Below, one piece after another: positions 1-9,360 of a stretch of DNA of 42,075 bases. How positions within the stretch are numbered: position 1 is the first letter of the stretch; each line of letters begins with the position of its first letter. Under the pieces are notes generated by a model that saw nothing but the letters and a program-made list of their open reading frames with translations, did no database searches and was not told the DNA's origin. A program made the translations under genes and the position numbers. This DNA is from Chloroflexota bacterium (GTDB lineage Bacteria > Chloroflexota > Limnocylindria > Limnocylindrales > CSP1-4). The stretch spans positions 2,195 through 44,269 of the forward strand of contig PMXQ01000086.1 of NCBI GenBank assembly GCA_003171065.1. Direction: 5' to 3'.

Positions 1-606
1 ACGCCGTCGCCGGCTGAAGCCGCCGAGAGCCGAGATTACCCGACCGTTGCCCATGTTTCAATCCGCAGCCGACGCCGTCGCCGGCTGAAGCGGGTGGGGA
101 TGGTTCCGAGGTGCAAGCCGTTCCAGTCGTTTCAATCCGCAGCCGACGCCGTCGCCGGCTGAAGCTGCCGCGCCGACCGTTGCGGACCGCGCCATAGACC
201 TCCGTTTCAATCCGCAGCCGACGCCGTCGCCGGCTGAAGCAGTCCCGATGGCCGGTAGCACCGTGTCGGTGATGAACTTGTTTCAATCCGCAGCCGACGC
301 CGTCGCCGGCTGAAGCCCAGCGCGCCTTTCACCTCGTCCGAGTGTGTCGCGACGTTTCAATCCGCAGCCGACGCCGTCGCCGGCTGAAGCCATCCCCAAC
401 CCGCTCGGCGGCACGCTCGCGTCCATGTTTCAATCCGCAGCCGACGCCGTCGCCGGCTGAAGCTCTCCACGCCCTATGCCTGGACTAAGATTGACGGGTT
501 TCAATCCGCAGCCGACGCCGTCGCCGGCTGAAGCCCCTGACGGGACGCGGGATGGTGCACGATGACTATGTTTCAATCCGCAGCCGACGCCGTCGCCGGC
601 TGAAGC
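1..606 (-). CRISPR. CRISPR array, type I-C associated; 8 full 37-bp repeats plus one partial repeat (1-20) at the window edge, 8 spacers of 34-39 bp
   Basis: Repeat gtttcaatccgcagccgacgccgtcgccggctgaagc starts at 55, 129, 204, 280, 354, 427, 498 and 570, with partial copy 1-20. Spacers 21-54, 92-128, 166-203, 241-279, 317-353, 391-426, 464-497, 535-569. The minus-strand repeat ends in GATTGAAAC (typical crRNA handle), so transcription is inferred on the minus strand, from the cas2 side. Confidence 0.98.
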
Positions 607-788
607 CCCTTCCTAAGCAGGCTGTGGAGCCCACTCTCCCTTCGCCACGTGTGCAGAACCAATCATCGGCCTAACGAACCAAGACCAGTGCTCCGAGACG
701 CAGTCGGCGCCCGTCACGGCCATGCTCGATTGTCGCGCGAACCTCACGTGTGAACCCGCCTTGCTTGCCATCCGCGCAAGATCCGCGT
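607..788 (-). promoter_or_regulatory. Probable CRISPR leader between cas2 and the leader-proximal repeat
   Basis: Non-coding interval between the cas2 stop (789) and the last repeat (606). Position and repeat orientation place the leader here. Confidence 0.6.
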
Positions 789-1079
789 TCACAGTACGAG
801 GGGGTCGCGGATGTCGTGCGCTACATCGACGCCGAGGATCCGCGTGAACGAAGAGCGTGGCTCTCGGAGCCTGTAGACACGCAGACTGTCGCGTGAAGGA
901 TCGATCAGCCGGCCCAGCCGCGCTTCGAGCCTAGCCAGTTCCGTGTCCGAGATCACGCACTCGAACACCGACTTCTGGACGCGCTGGCCGAATGCCTCGC
1001 AGACTTTCGCCACTCGGTGAAGGCGTCTCCTGCCCGCCGCATCGTCCGTGGCCACATCGTAGGCGACGAGAACTTCCAT
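789..1079 (-). CDS. cas2: CRISPR-associated endoribonuclease Cas2 (type I-C)
   Basis: 96 aa; MEVLVAYDVATDDAAGRRRLHRVAKVCEAFGQRVQKSVFEC is a typical Cas2 N-terminus; next to cas1 and the array. Confidence 0.95.
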   Translation of the reverse strand: MEVLVAYDVATDDAAGRRRLHRVAKVCEAFGQRVQKSVFECVISDTELARLEARLGRLIDPSRDSLRVYRLREPRSSFTRILGVDVAHDIRDPLVL

Positions 1080-1082
1080 CTC

Positions 1083-2114
1083 TCACCGTCCAACATAGGG
1101 CGGATACTCCGCCAGATCGCCACGCAGATGTCGCGCCAATAGCCTCGCCTGCACATGCGGAAGCAGGCCAACCTGGATGCTGCGCTGCAGCAGTCTGTGG
1201 GGGACCATCTCTTCCTTCCGTCGCTGGAATGCCACGAGAACCGCCCGCCGACCATCTTCGTTGAGGTGGTAGGCGCCACCCGGAAGGTTGTCGAACGAGT
1301 CGACGGTCACCTGGCGGCGATTGATCAGACGGAGGGCGAGCCGGTCAGCGAGAGCCGGCCGAAGCTCCTCCAGGAGATCCAGGGCCAGGGCCGGTCTGCC
1401 TGGCCGGAGCACGTGGAGAAAGCCTACTTGCGGGTCGAGGCCGACTCCCTCCAGGGCGGCCGAACACTCAGCGAGCACCAGTGCGTAGAGGAAGGAGACC
1501 AGGGCGTTGGTCCGGTCCCGAGGCGGTCGACGGGATCGACGATCGAACGGGAAGTCAGAACGGTCGACTCGAACCATCGATCCGAAGGCCTCGAAATAGG
1601 ACCGCGCAGCCTCGCCTTCGATCCCTCGGACTTCGGCCATCGACCCGGCGCCGTGTATGTGAGTGAGCGCAATTGCCAGCCGGTCGGCTGACTTGCGCAG
1701 CGTGCTCTCGTCCGACTCAGTGGCGGCCTCGCGAGCCGCACGAAGCAGCAGGACGCGACTGTTCTGCACCTTGCCGGCAACGAGTCGGATCGCGATGGCG
1801 CGAGTCCGAGCCTCATTGTCGAGAGCTAGATGTTGGGCTCGCCGGAGAAGAACGTTGCCCCGGGTGGGGCCCTCTATTCGCGCCCGGAACCGTCCACGGT
1901 TGTCCAGCCAGACAATGCTCTTGCCATCCTGGGCGAAACGCTCGATGACATATGGCGTGATGGTGACTCGGCCGATCGCGACCAACGCCGACAACCGCAG
2001 GAGCGGGACTCTGAGCCGTGTCTCGTGCTCGACGTCGACGCGAACGGCATCGTGGTCCATTGCCACGACGGCTCCCTGGGTCTGGACATAGAGCACGTTC
2101 AGGAGTTCGATCAC
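1083..2114 (-). CDS. cas1: CRISPR-associated endonuclease Cas1 (type I-C)
   Basis: 343 aa; Cas1 fold motifs (VLYVQTQGAVVAMDHDAVRV; RFRARIEGPTRGNVLLRRAQ; FLHVLRPGRPALALDLLEELRP). Confidence 0.95.
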   Translation of the reverse strand: MIELLNVLYVQTQGAVVAMDHDAVRVDVEHETRLRVPLLRLSALVAIGRVTITPYVIERFAQDGKSIVWLDNRGRFRARIEGPTRGNVLLRRAQHLALDNEARTRAIAIRLVAGKVQNSRVLLLRAAREAATESDESTLRKSADRLAIALTHIHGAGSMAEVRGIEGEAARSYFEAFGSMVRVDRSDFPFDRRSRRPPRDRTNALVSFLYALVLAECSAALEGVGLDPQVGFLHVLRPGRPALALDLLEELRPALADRLALRLINRRQVTVDSFDNLPGGAYHLNEDGRRAVLVAFQRRKEEMVPHRLLQRSIQVGLLPHVQARLLARHLRGDLAEYPPYVGR

Positions 2115-2767
2115 GGCGCAGATGCCTCCTCCACTGCTGGCTCGAATGACTGCTTGTCAACTTGGGCCAGGCGGACGCGATCGGCTACGACATCCGGCAG
2201 GCACGACTCCGCGAGCGAGCAGCGCTGACAACGCGCATCGTTCACTGGCGGGGGCAGCACTTGAGACACGAGCATCCGGCGCGTTGCCTCTATGAGGCTC
2301 ATGGTCCGGGCCCGCAACGAATCCGAGAACTCGACCTCGCGTCGCCGGCGTGTCGCCACATGGAAGATTGCGCCTCTCGACACCGGGACTGCGAGCATGT
2401 CCTCTAGACAGAGGGCTTGGGCACACAGCTGCACGTCGGCATGCCTGCCGCGCGGCGGCCCGACCTTGTACTCGATCGGGTATGGGCCGTCCTGCCGAAA
2501 CTCGACGACGTCAGCCTTGCCTCGAACACCCAGGCGATCCGACCACAAGGGAATCGCCCTTTCGACTCGGATGCCCGCCGTCACCTCCACTTCTCCGGCG
2601 TCCACACGCTCGTGAGACAGCTGACCGCGGATCGTGTAGATGTTCTCGTCAAAGGTCTGCTCGAGATGGATCAGGCCGCACTGGCGCGGGCAGTAGCTGA
2701 AATGTTCCAGTGCGGAGATGAGGACCTCCGCGCGATCGAGGTCCCCATCCACATTCCCGCCATCCAC
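2111..2767 (-). CDS. cas4: CRISPR-associated exonuclease Cas4
   Basis: 218 aa; FSYCPRQCGLIHLEQ N-terminal Cys, PIEYKVGPPR nuclease motif, C-terminal CQRCSLAESCLP cysteines; 4-nt overlap with cas1. Confidence 0.95.
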   Translation of the reverse strand: MDGGNVDGDLDRAEVLISALEHFSYCPRQCGLIHLEQTFDENIYTIRGQLSHERVDAGEVEVTAGIRVERAIPLWSDRLGVRGKADVVEFRQDGPYPIEYKVGPPRGRHADVQLCAQALCLEDMLAVPVSRGAIFHVATRRRREVEFSDSLRARTMSLIEATRRMLVSQVLPPPVNDARCQRCSLAESCLPDVVADRVRLAQVDKQSFEPAVEEASAP

Positions 2768-2770
2768 GGG

Positions 2771-3682
2771 TCAGGCCAGGCGTCGCAGCTCGACGTTCGT
2801 CGCAGCCGAGACTCGGGCCCCGATAGCGAGCGGCGCGCCGTCGAAAGCAACCTCGTAGTCGCCGAACGCACGCGCCGGATCGCCATCTGCGTGCCTGGGC
2901 TCGACAGTCAGACGGTCGAAGAGCGTGTAGGCCTGTGCATTGCCGAGCTCGCTCTGGTGATCGAACACGTACAACCCGCGAGTGGACATCTCGCCGCGAG
3001 CCGCCGACCGATCGTGGTCGAACATCTGCGTGAGAGCCTGCCAGAAGAGTTCAAGGTCTTCCTCAGAGAAGCCCGTCTGCTTCGCGAGGAACGCGGAGAC
3101 GAAGCCGTGCGAGCGGTACAGACCATAGGGGACGGTGGCCTTGCGGCCCATTGTCCGGTTGTCGCCCTGCTGATCCTCAGCTTCCTTCGGAGTCTCCACG
3201 GCCATCCGGGTAATGGCGTACTCCAGGCTCGTGATCGGCTCTATCGAGCGACCAAAGGTCATTTGGACGGGCCCACGGACTTGACCGCAGTTGTTGGCCT
3301 TCATCGCCATGACCGCACCGAATGTCCGGACGTCGTAGAAGTTAGAACACATCCAGTTGCGCGCCTTGTCTCGAACCGCTACCGGCACACTTTTGGCATC
3401 CTTGTCGACGAACGCGACCTCGTTAACGCCGACGTATGCGCGCGTCCGAACCTCAGTTAGCAGTGCGTGCTCCTTCACGTAGATATCGAAAGGCGGTTGG
3501 CAATCCTTCACGAGGCCGACGAAGTTACGGACCTTCCGCTTCAGGCTGACGTCGGTCACGATGCCGTGCCCGCTGACCGCGTCCACGCGGGGGAGGTTGC
3601 CGGCGTCCGGATCGCCATTCGGATTGCCATCCCGAACGTCGAACAGCAGGACGAAATCGTAGCGATGGTTCAACTCGGCCAT
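2771..3682 (-). CDS. cas7: Type I-C Cascade backbone protein Cas7 (Csd2 family)
   Basis: 303 aa; LNHRYDFVLLFDVRDGNPNGDPDAGNLPRVD is a Cas7/Csd2 signature. Confidence 0.95.
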   Translation of the reverse strand: MAELNHRYDFVLLFDVRDGNPNGDPDAGNLPRVDAVSGHGIVTDVSLKRKVRNFVGLVKDCQPPFDIYVKEHALLTEVRTRAYVGVNEVAFVDKDAKSVPVAVRDKARNWMCSNFYDVRTFGAVMAMKANNCGQVRGPVQMTFGRSIEPITSLEYAITRMAVETPKEAEDQQGDNRTMGRKATVPYGLYRSHGFVSAFLAKQTGFSEEDLELFWQALTQMFDHDRSAARGEMSTRGLYVFDHQSELGNAQAYTLFDRLTVEPRHADGDPARAFGDYEVAFDGAPLAIGARVSAATNVELRRLA

Positions 3683-3683
3683 G

Positions 3684-5402
3684 TCAGTTGATCTCCCCTT
3701 CTGAGGTGTGCTTTCGGAAGAAGTCTTGGCGTTGGTGGTAGTACCCGATGGCGAAGTCGCCCTGCTGGATCAGCGAGAGATGCGCTGGGATCCTGGGGAT
3801 GCCGTCCACGATCTCGCCGATCAACCGCTCCAGCCAAGCTCTCGTGTGTGGTGATTCGATCTTGGCCAAGTGATGGTTGCTGAGGTCGAGCAGCCGGGGA
3901 AAGACCGTGATTGGCGTGCTCGAAGCCGCCCCGTAGTAGCGATCCTTGATCGTCGCGTTGAGCCCAGGACTGGCCGTCTGCTGGGTTCGCTCAAGCGCGG
4001 CGAACAGGCGTCCGAGCCGGTAGGCTGGATCCGGATTGGCCGTATCTAGAGCCACGCTGAGTTCCTCCCTTTGATGTCCGGACGCGCGCCGGTGACGGTT
4101 GACCACGGCTTTGATTAGGGCCGCCCGCTCTGGAGTGACGTCACCCTCTGCGCACGAGCGCCGGATGGCGGCGGCGAGCAGGCTGATGGGATATGGGCCA
4201 CGTGTGAGGATTGCGTATGCGACATCGCCCTGAAGGTTCGGTGGAATGTTCTTGGCCTCGCGTTGCGGGGCGATCGAACGAAGCAGGCGGAACAGCGATG
4301 GATGCTCCATGGAAAAGCCGGGCCGAGCGATATCGATGTCCTCGAAGTGATCCTGCAGCCGCTTGGCTATCTCCTCGGCGCTGGCAACCGTCCAGGTTCT
4401 GACCGCCGCCCGGCCGGCATTCGGGGCAAGACCCAGCACGTAGAACCGGCCAGCGTCATCCGGCACGGCGGTCCAGGACCCGTCAGAGAGCGCCTTTAGG
4501 ACGGCCCTGATTGCTTCCGACTGCCGATCAGGATCTTCAGGCGCAGGGTCGGAGAAGAGGCTGGCGACCCCCTGTTCGACCAACTCGTCCGCCTGGCGCT
4601 CTGCCCAGAAGACGAACGTGGAGTCGCCGAGCCAGGCCTTCCGGCGAGAGTCAGAGGATAGTAGGTCGTTGAGGGCCGTCGTGTACTTGAAGGCCGCCTC
4701 CTCGCTCACTGGTGCGTTGTCGCCCTGCTCGTGGCCATAGGACTCGAACGCAGAGAGGTTGAAGGAAACCAGGCTGGCCCCGCTGGTGTTCGCGCCGCGT
4801 ATGCCCTTGAGTGGCGGGTGGAGCCTGGATACCGGAGCCCGTTTGCCAGTAACCAGGCACGTCCCTGTAGGCGCGGGCGCCGCTGGATCAGCAGGCAACT
4901 CACACTCACAGATGAGTGAGGCGTGCCCAGCCAACCTGAAGGAGATGAACGGGTTACCGGCAACCATCTCCGCCCAGAGCGGGTCGTGCTCCATCTGTTC
5001 GATGGGCAATCCAGCAAGGAATTCAACAAGAGCGACTACGCCCGCGTCGGCTGGTTCTCCGCCGAAACGTTCCGTGATTGTTGAGAGGAACGCTTTGTGC
5101 GCCTCAACCGTCCGAGGCGATTGACCGTCCACTGAAATGCCAAGTGCGTACTCGACGTTATCCCACAGGAGGTTGGCAGCGACACCGCTGGTGCGCATGA
5201 TCGCCTTCGGAACGAGGAACTCCCTCGCGACGAGTCGCTTTCCGTCTGGCACGCGTGTATCCGCGATTTGGACAAATCCCCCTTCGGGGGTTATCTCGAC
5301 GATGAAAGGGAGACGTTTGCGTTCCCATCCCGGGCGCGGCAAAGCCCCGTCTTCACGTGCGCAGCGCCGCTCGTAGTACTCAACGAGAGCCTGAAGGATC
5401 AC
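3684..5402 (-). CDS. cas8c: Type I-C large subunit Cas8c (Csd1 family)
   Basis: The track ORF begins at 5630, but a Csd1-type start VILQALVEYYERR uses GTG at 5402 that overlaps the cas5 stop (GTGA). This gives 572 aa. Confidence 0.92.
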   Translation of the reverse strand: MILQALVEYYERRCAREDGALPRPGWERKRLPFIVEITPEGGFVQIADTRVPDGKRLVAREFLVPKAIMRTSGVAANLLWDNVEYALGISVDGQSPRTVEAHKAFLSTITERFGGEPADAGVVALVEFLAGLPIEQMEHDPLWAEMVAGNPFISFRLAGHASLICECELPADPAAPAPTGTCLVTGKRAPVSRLHPPLKGIRGANTSGASLVSFNLSAFESYGHEQGDNAPVSEEAAFKYTTALNDLLSSDSRRKAWLGDSTFVFWAERQADELVEQGVASLFSDPAPEDPDRQSEAIRAVLKALSDGSWTAVPDDAGRFYVLGLAPNAGRAAVRTWTVASAEEIAKRLQDHFEDIDIARPGFSMEHPSLFRLLRSIAPQREAKNIPPNLQGDVAYAILTRGPYPISLLAAAIRRSCAEGDVTPERAALIKAVVNRHRRASGHQREELSVALDTANPDPAYRLGRLFAALERTQQTASPGLNATIKDRYYGAASSTPITVFPRLLDLSNHHLAKIESPHTRAWLERLIGEIVDGIPRIPAHLSLIQQGDFAIGYYHQRQDFFRKHTSEGEIN

Positions 5403-6076
5403 GACAGCACCTCCGCACTGTCGCGCTTCGGAACGCGGAGGACACCTCGTTCGAGCTTGGCTCGGAAGAACAGCGGGTGCGGTTTCTCCATGTCGGCGAA
5501 GTCCAGGTCGTAGAGCATGACCCCAAGATCCCGAGACTCCTGGATCGCCGCCGGCCGCGAGCCGGAATCCTCGACCAACTCGAACGTACAGGCGAACTCG
5601 CGACAGCCCAGATAGGGCTGGTTCACGCACTGCCCGTGTTCAGCGCGTCGTCGGAACATCTCGCGGTACTTCACCAAGCCGTCGTTCGATCCCGCGGCGC
5701 CGGTCAACGCCATATCCGCCCAAAGGCGGTACGCGACATCGCGCAGCACCATGCTGGCCCGCTGCTGGCGATCGTCGTCGGCATAGAACTCACGGAGCAT
5801 GCCTCCGCCACGCCCTACAGTCTCGACCGATCCAGTCGGCACCTTTGAGCCGACCTCATTGCGGCGGATGGATGACCACTGGATTGGCCGCAGCACTTCG
5901 ATCCGTTCGACCTCCCAACGAATCGCCGGTTTCCAGAGCACAGCTTCGAACACGGCCCGCGCAGCGGAAGGTGTCATCACGTCGTACGAAACGCGCTCCA
6001 CCTTCAGTTCGGGCCGCGTGAAGCACGCATACTCGCCTCGGACTTCGAGGCACAGGCTCCCCATGCGCACCTCCAC
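5399..6076 (-). CDS. cas5: Type I-C Cas5 (Cas5d/Cas5c), probable pre-crRNA processing endonuclease
   Basis: 225 aa; EVRGEYACFTRPELKVERVSYDVMTPSAARAVFEAVLWKPAIRWEVERIEVLRPIQWSSIRRNEV is a characteristic Cas5d N-terminus. Confidence 0.95.
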   Translation of the reverse strand: MEVRMGSLCLEVRGEYACFTRPELKVERVSYDVMTPSAARAVFEAVLWKPAIRWEVERIEVLRPIQWSSIRRNEVGSKVPTGSVETVGRGGGMLREFYADDDRQQRASMVLRDVAYRLWADMALTGAAGSNDGLVKYREMFRRRAEHGQCVNQPYLGCREFACTFELVEDSGSRPAAIQESRDLGVMLYDLDFADMEKPHPLFFRAKLERGVLRVPKRDSAEVLS

Positions 6077-8302
6077 TCAGGCCACTAGCTCGGGGGCAAT
6101 CGAGGCGTCCCCGACAACCACGCCCAACCGATCGTCGTATCGGTCTGGCTCCACAACCTGCAGGCCGGCGATCTCGCGCACCCCGCCGCTCGCCGCAAGG
6201 CGCTTGAATTCCCAGTCGTGAAGAACCACTGTGAAGCGCTGGAGGCGCCGCAGGAGGTCGCGGTCTGGCTTGCCAGCTTGGCCCAGTCGCTCGAGCCTGG
6301 CAATCAAGCCACTACCGCGCCCATACGGCACAAGGACTGTGGTAGTACCGGCGTCATCGATCATCTGGAACTTCGCCGAGGCCGTTCGCAGGCCCAGTTC
6401 GGCGTCCCGAGCCCCCGCAGTCAGAAGTGGCAGGATTCCCGCCCGATCGAGCGTTGGAAGGGTCCCGTAGAGAAGTTCGAAGTAGCGGCCGAAGCCCTCG
6501 GGACCGAGAAGCTCCGAGGCATCCGGGCTCGCTGCAAGTAGGCTCCTGGTAGATTGCTCACCCTGGAGTAGATGCCCCTTCGGACTGGGCTTCGGGGGGA
6601 CGAACACTAGGACCCGCCCACGCGCGAGCTTTCCTTCCCGATTGCAGCGACCGGCACTCTGCGCGATCGAGTCCAGCCCAGCGAGGGCTCGGAACACGAC
6701 CGGGAAGTCGATGTCCACACCGGCCTCGATAAGTTGCGTGCTTACGACGCGAATCTGGGCTCCAGTGAGGAGGAGCCGCTTGATCTCGGCCAGCTTCTCG
6801 GCCCGGTGTTCGGCGCACATTGACGCGGATAGGTGAAAGGCTTCCGGCAGGAGCCCGCTCAGCGCCTTCGCGTCGGCCCTCGTGTTTACCACGCAGAGGA
6901 CCTGACGCTCCCCTAGCACCTTCGCGGCAACCTCTTCCCAGGATGACCGAGCCCCAACGTCTCGCGGCCACTCCACCGAAACCCGCTCCAACTGCGTCGC
7001 CAGTGATCCCGGGTCTCGAACCAGCTCCCGGACGCCGTCAAGCCCCTTGAACCTACGGCCGGAGTGTTCGGCACTGGTGAGGGCAGGCTGCGTCGCCGTG
7101 CACAACACAACGGATACGCCATATCCGGCCACCAGGACTCGAAGAACCGACAGGATCGGCGCCAGATAGTCCGGCGGTAGAAGCTGCGCTTCGTCGAGCA
7201 CGATCACGGTACCGGGGATGTTGTGGAGCTTGCGAGACCGTCCGCGCTTTGAGGCGAATAGCGACTCGAACAGCTGGATCGTCGTGGTCACAACCAGGGG
7301 CGCATCCCAATTCTCAGCCGCCAGCAGCCCGAGTTCATCCGTCGAGTCCGGGTCGAGGTTGCTGTGATGCTCTAGCACGCCATCGCCAACCGCCGCACGA
7401 AAAGTATCGGCCGTCTGCTCGATGATGCTCAAATAGGGAATCGCGTAGATGACCCGGCGGAGGCCGTTAACGCGTGCGTGTGCGAGGGCAAACGAGAGCG
7501 AGGTCAGCGTCTTGCCGCCGCCGGTTGGCACGGTCAGAGAAAAGAAGCCTGGCGGTTCAAACGCGCGGGCCATGACTTCATCCCGGACCTGCCAGCGAAC
7601 TTCGTTCACAGCGCCGTCACGGGGGAGATCTGCTACGACATCGGCGAGTCTGGCTTCGATCTCGGCCAGCGAGGGCCACCCCGTGCGGCCGTTCGATCGA
7701 TCAGGCTTCGCGAACTGCTCGGTGTCGAGGGAGTCGGCATCGACCAGGCATGAGAACAGCATCCGGACGAAGACGTGTAGCGCCTCTTCGGTACCGCCCG
7801 GCATCCCGCTTTGTGGGCCCGGAGACTCGAGCACATCGGACGGCAGCGCGCCAGAGTCAATGGCCGCGTCGAGCAACTCGCGGCGCTGAAGCTGGATTGA
7901 AAGCGCAGCCTCTCCAACGTCGCCCGAGCCCCAATCAGTCAGACCGGCATGGTGGCCACCGATGATGTAGCCGAGGACGCGACCCCGAATCCGATCCAGC
8001 CGATCCACGGCGTGCATGGCGCCCACGATTGCGTGATGAGGACCGCGCGATGGCCCCCCGGGTTCGTAGCCGGAACTGGCCCGAAGGTACCGCTGCCAAT
8101 CCGGCTGCGCCTTGCCAAGGTCGTGCCACAGACCGGCCAGAAAGGCCCAGTCAGCACCGCCAAACGGTCGAGCGAAATCGCCGGCCCGCCGTGCCGTCTG
8201 CTGAAGGTGGTCTTCAAGAGACTGCGTCCGCCAGGCGCCAGTCGCTAGATCCTGTTCGACGTGCGCCAAGACGGTGGCCTCGCGCCTCTCACTCGCTGTC
8301 AT
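6077..8302 (-). CDS. cas3: CRISPR-associated helicase-nuclease Cas3 (HD + DEAD helicase)
   Basis: HD motif LWHDLGKAQPDWQRYL, Walker A TGGGKTLTS, DEAQ box, QSAGRCNREGK. The track ORF starts at 8329; MTASERREAT at 8302 is a plausible alternative start. Confidence 0.95.
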   Translation of the reverse strand: MTASERREATVLAHVEQDLATGAWRTQSLEDHLQQTARRAGDFARPFGGADWAFLAGLWHDLGKAQPDWQRYLRASSGYEPGGPSRGPHHAIVGAMHAVDRLDRIRGRVLGYIIGGHHAGLTDWGSGDVGEAALSIQLQRRELLDAAIDSGALPSDVLESPGPQSGMPGGTEEALHVFVRMLFSCLVDADSLDTEQFAKPDRSNGRTGWPSLAEIEARLADVVADLPRDGAVNEVRWQVRDEVMARAFEPPGFFSLTVPTGGGKTLTSLSFALAHARVNGLRRVIYAIPYLSIIEQTADTFRAAVGDGVLEHHSNLDPDSTDELGLLAAENWDAPLVVTTTIQLFESLFASKRGRSRKLHNIPGTVIVLDEAQLLPPDYLAPILSVLRVLVAGYGVSVVLCTATQPALTSAEHSGRRFKGLDGVRELVRDPGSLATQLERVSVEWPRDVGARSSWEEVAAKVLGERQVLCVVNTRADAKALSGLLPEAFHLSASMCAEHRAEKLAEIKRLLLTGAQIRVVSTQLIEAGVDIDFPVVFRALAGLDSIAQSAGRCNREGKLARGRVLVFVPPKPSPKGHLLQGEQSTRSLLAASPDASELLGPEGFGRYFELLYGTLPTLDRAGILPLLTAGARDAELGLRTASAKFQMIDDAGTTTVLVPYGRGSGLIARLERLGQAGKPDRDLLRRLQRFTVVLHDWEFKRLAASGGVREIAGLQVVEPDRYDDRLGVVVGDASIAPELVA

Positions 8303-8674
8303 GACACGCCCCCACGCGCCGCGGCGCACAACCCGAATCTGGTCGCGTCGCTGGACCCACCGCAGCTCGACCCGCCCCGAAATGTCGCCTCAAGACATGG
8401 CCTGCTTTCATTCCGGCATGTTCCCCTTGCCGCCGGGCCATCAGCTGGCCCAGCCAGCATAGACTTGTAGACCCGAGTCTGGACCCTGCGCGTGCCACCT
8501 AGGCTGGCACGGAGCACACAGCGCGCTGAACGCGCCAGCTCATCGATGTTTTCACCGCGGGCGGCAGTCACGTCTCCGGCGTGTGGCAACACGTGAACTG
8601 GCCGACCGTCAGAACGGTCATCGCGTCATCCTCGCTCCATTGGACTAGGAAACCGGCGAGGAAGGAGAAGCACG

Positions 8675-8842
8675 ATGGCCGATCCCCTCCAGTCGGCAGG
8701 GATAGATCAACTCAAGCCGCCTCCCAGTGGCATTGACGTACGCTTGGCAATGGAGGGTTCACCGGCTGCTTCCCGCGTGCCCTACCATCGGAGTGGACCT
8801 GCCGTCGGCTTCTGGCCGGGTTGTGTCGGGAGGAGATCGTGA
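8675..8842 (+). CDS. Small ORF (55 aa) with good RBS, overlapping the downstream NUDIX start by 4 nt (GTGA)
   Basis: ATG at 8675 preceded by gaaggag; MADPLQSAGIDQLKPPPSGIDVRLAMEGSPAASRVPYHRSGPAVGFWPGCVGRRS, stop 8840-8842. Too short for the supplied ORF track. Confidence 0.3.
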   Translation: MADPLQSAGIDQLKPPPSGIDVRLAMEGSPAASRVPYHRSGPAVGFWPGCVGRRS

Positions 8843-9288
8843 AGACGGGGTCGGTAGTCAGGCGTCCCGTGGCCCGCGTCCTTCTCTTCGACGATCAGGG
8901 ACGCCTGCTGCTCCTGTTCGATCCGGATCCGGTTCGGGGCGCTTACTGGTATCCGCCGGGCGGTGGCATTGAACCTGGAGAGTCACCGGAACAGGCTGCG
9001 CGCCGGGAGCTCCTGGAGGAGGTTGGCCTCGATGTGCCCGAGCTCGGACCGGTCGTACTGCGACGACGCGCCCGATTCACATATGGCGGCCAGCGCCTGG
9101 ACCAGGACGAATGGCACCTGCTGGGGCATGTCGCGTCGCCTGTGGTGGGTCCGGGTCGCCTGGGAGACGGCGAGGCAAGGGCCGTGGCAGCGCACCGCTG
9201 GTGGTCTCTCTCGGACCTGCGCGCATCGCACGAGCGCTTCTTCCCGGAAGGACTGATCGAAATCGTGGAGCGCCTTCAGACGCCCTGA
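8839..9288 (+). CDS. NUDIX hydrolase
   Basis: NUDIX box GGGIEPGESPEQAARRELLEEVGLD. Start chosen at GTG 8839 after GGGAGGAG; the track ORF uses TTG 8821. Confidence 0.9.
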   Translation: MKTGSVVRRPVARVLLFDDQGRLLLLFDPDPVRGAYWYPPGGGIEPGESPEQAARRELLEEVGLDVPELGPVVLRRRARFTYGGQRLDQDEWHLLGHVASPVVGPGRLGDGEARAVAAHRWWSLSDLRASHERFFPEGLIEIVERLQTP

Positions 9289-9360
9289 CAGGCCTGCCAA
9301 TGCCGACCGACATCAGGTTTCCAGGGTGCATCGGCGCCAACTCGCCCCGCCGAGGCTCCC

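Noticed and set aside
58-261. 67-aa ORF inside the CRISPR array
   Set aside because: Translation of repeats (ASAGDGVGCGLKR repeated); not a gene.
5403-5630. Extended N-terminus of the cas8c track ORF
   Set aside because: Overlaps cas5; the conserved Csd1 start VILQALVEYYERR at GTG 5402 overlapping the cas5 stop is far more likely.
645-8595. CACGTG elements at 646-651, 745-750 (leader) and 8590-8595 (upstream of cas3) as a shared operator
   Set aside because: A 6-bp palindrome is expected several times in this window by chance and the flanks differ; not enough support.
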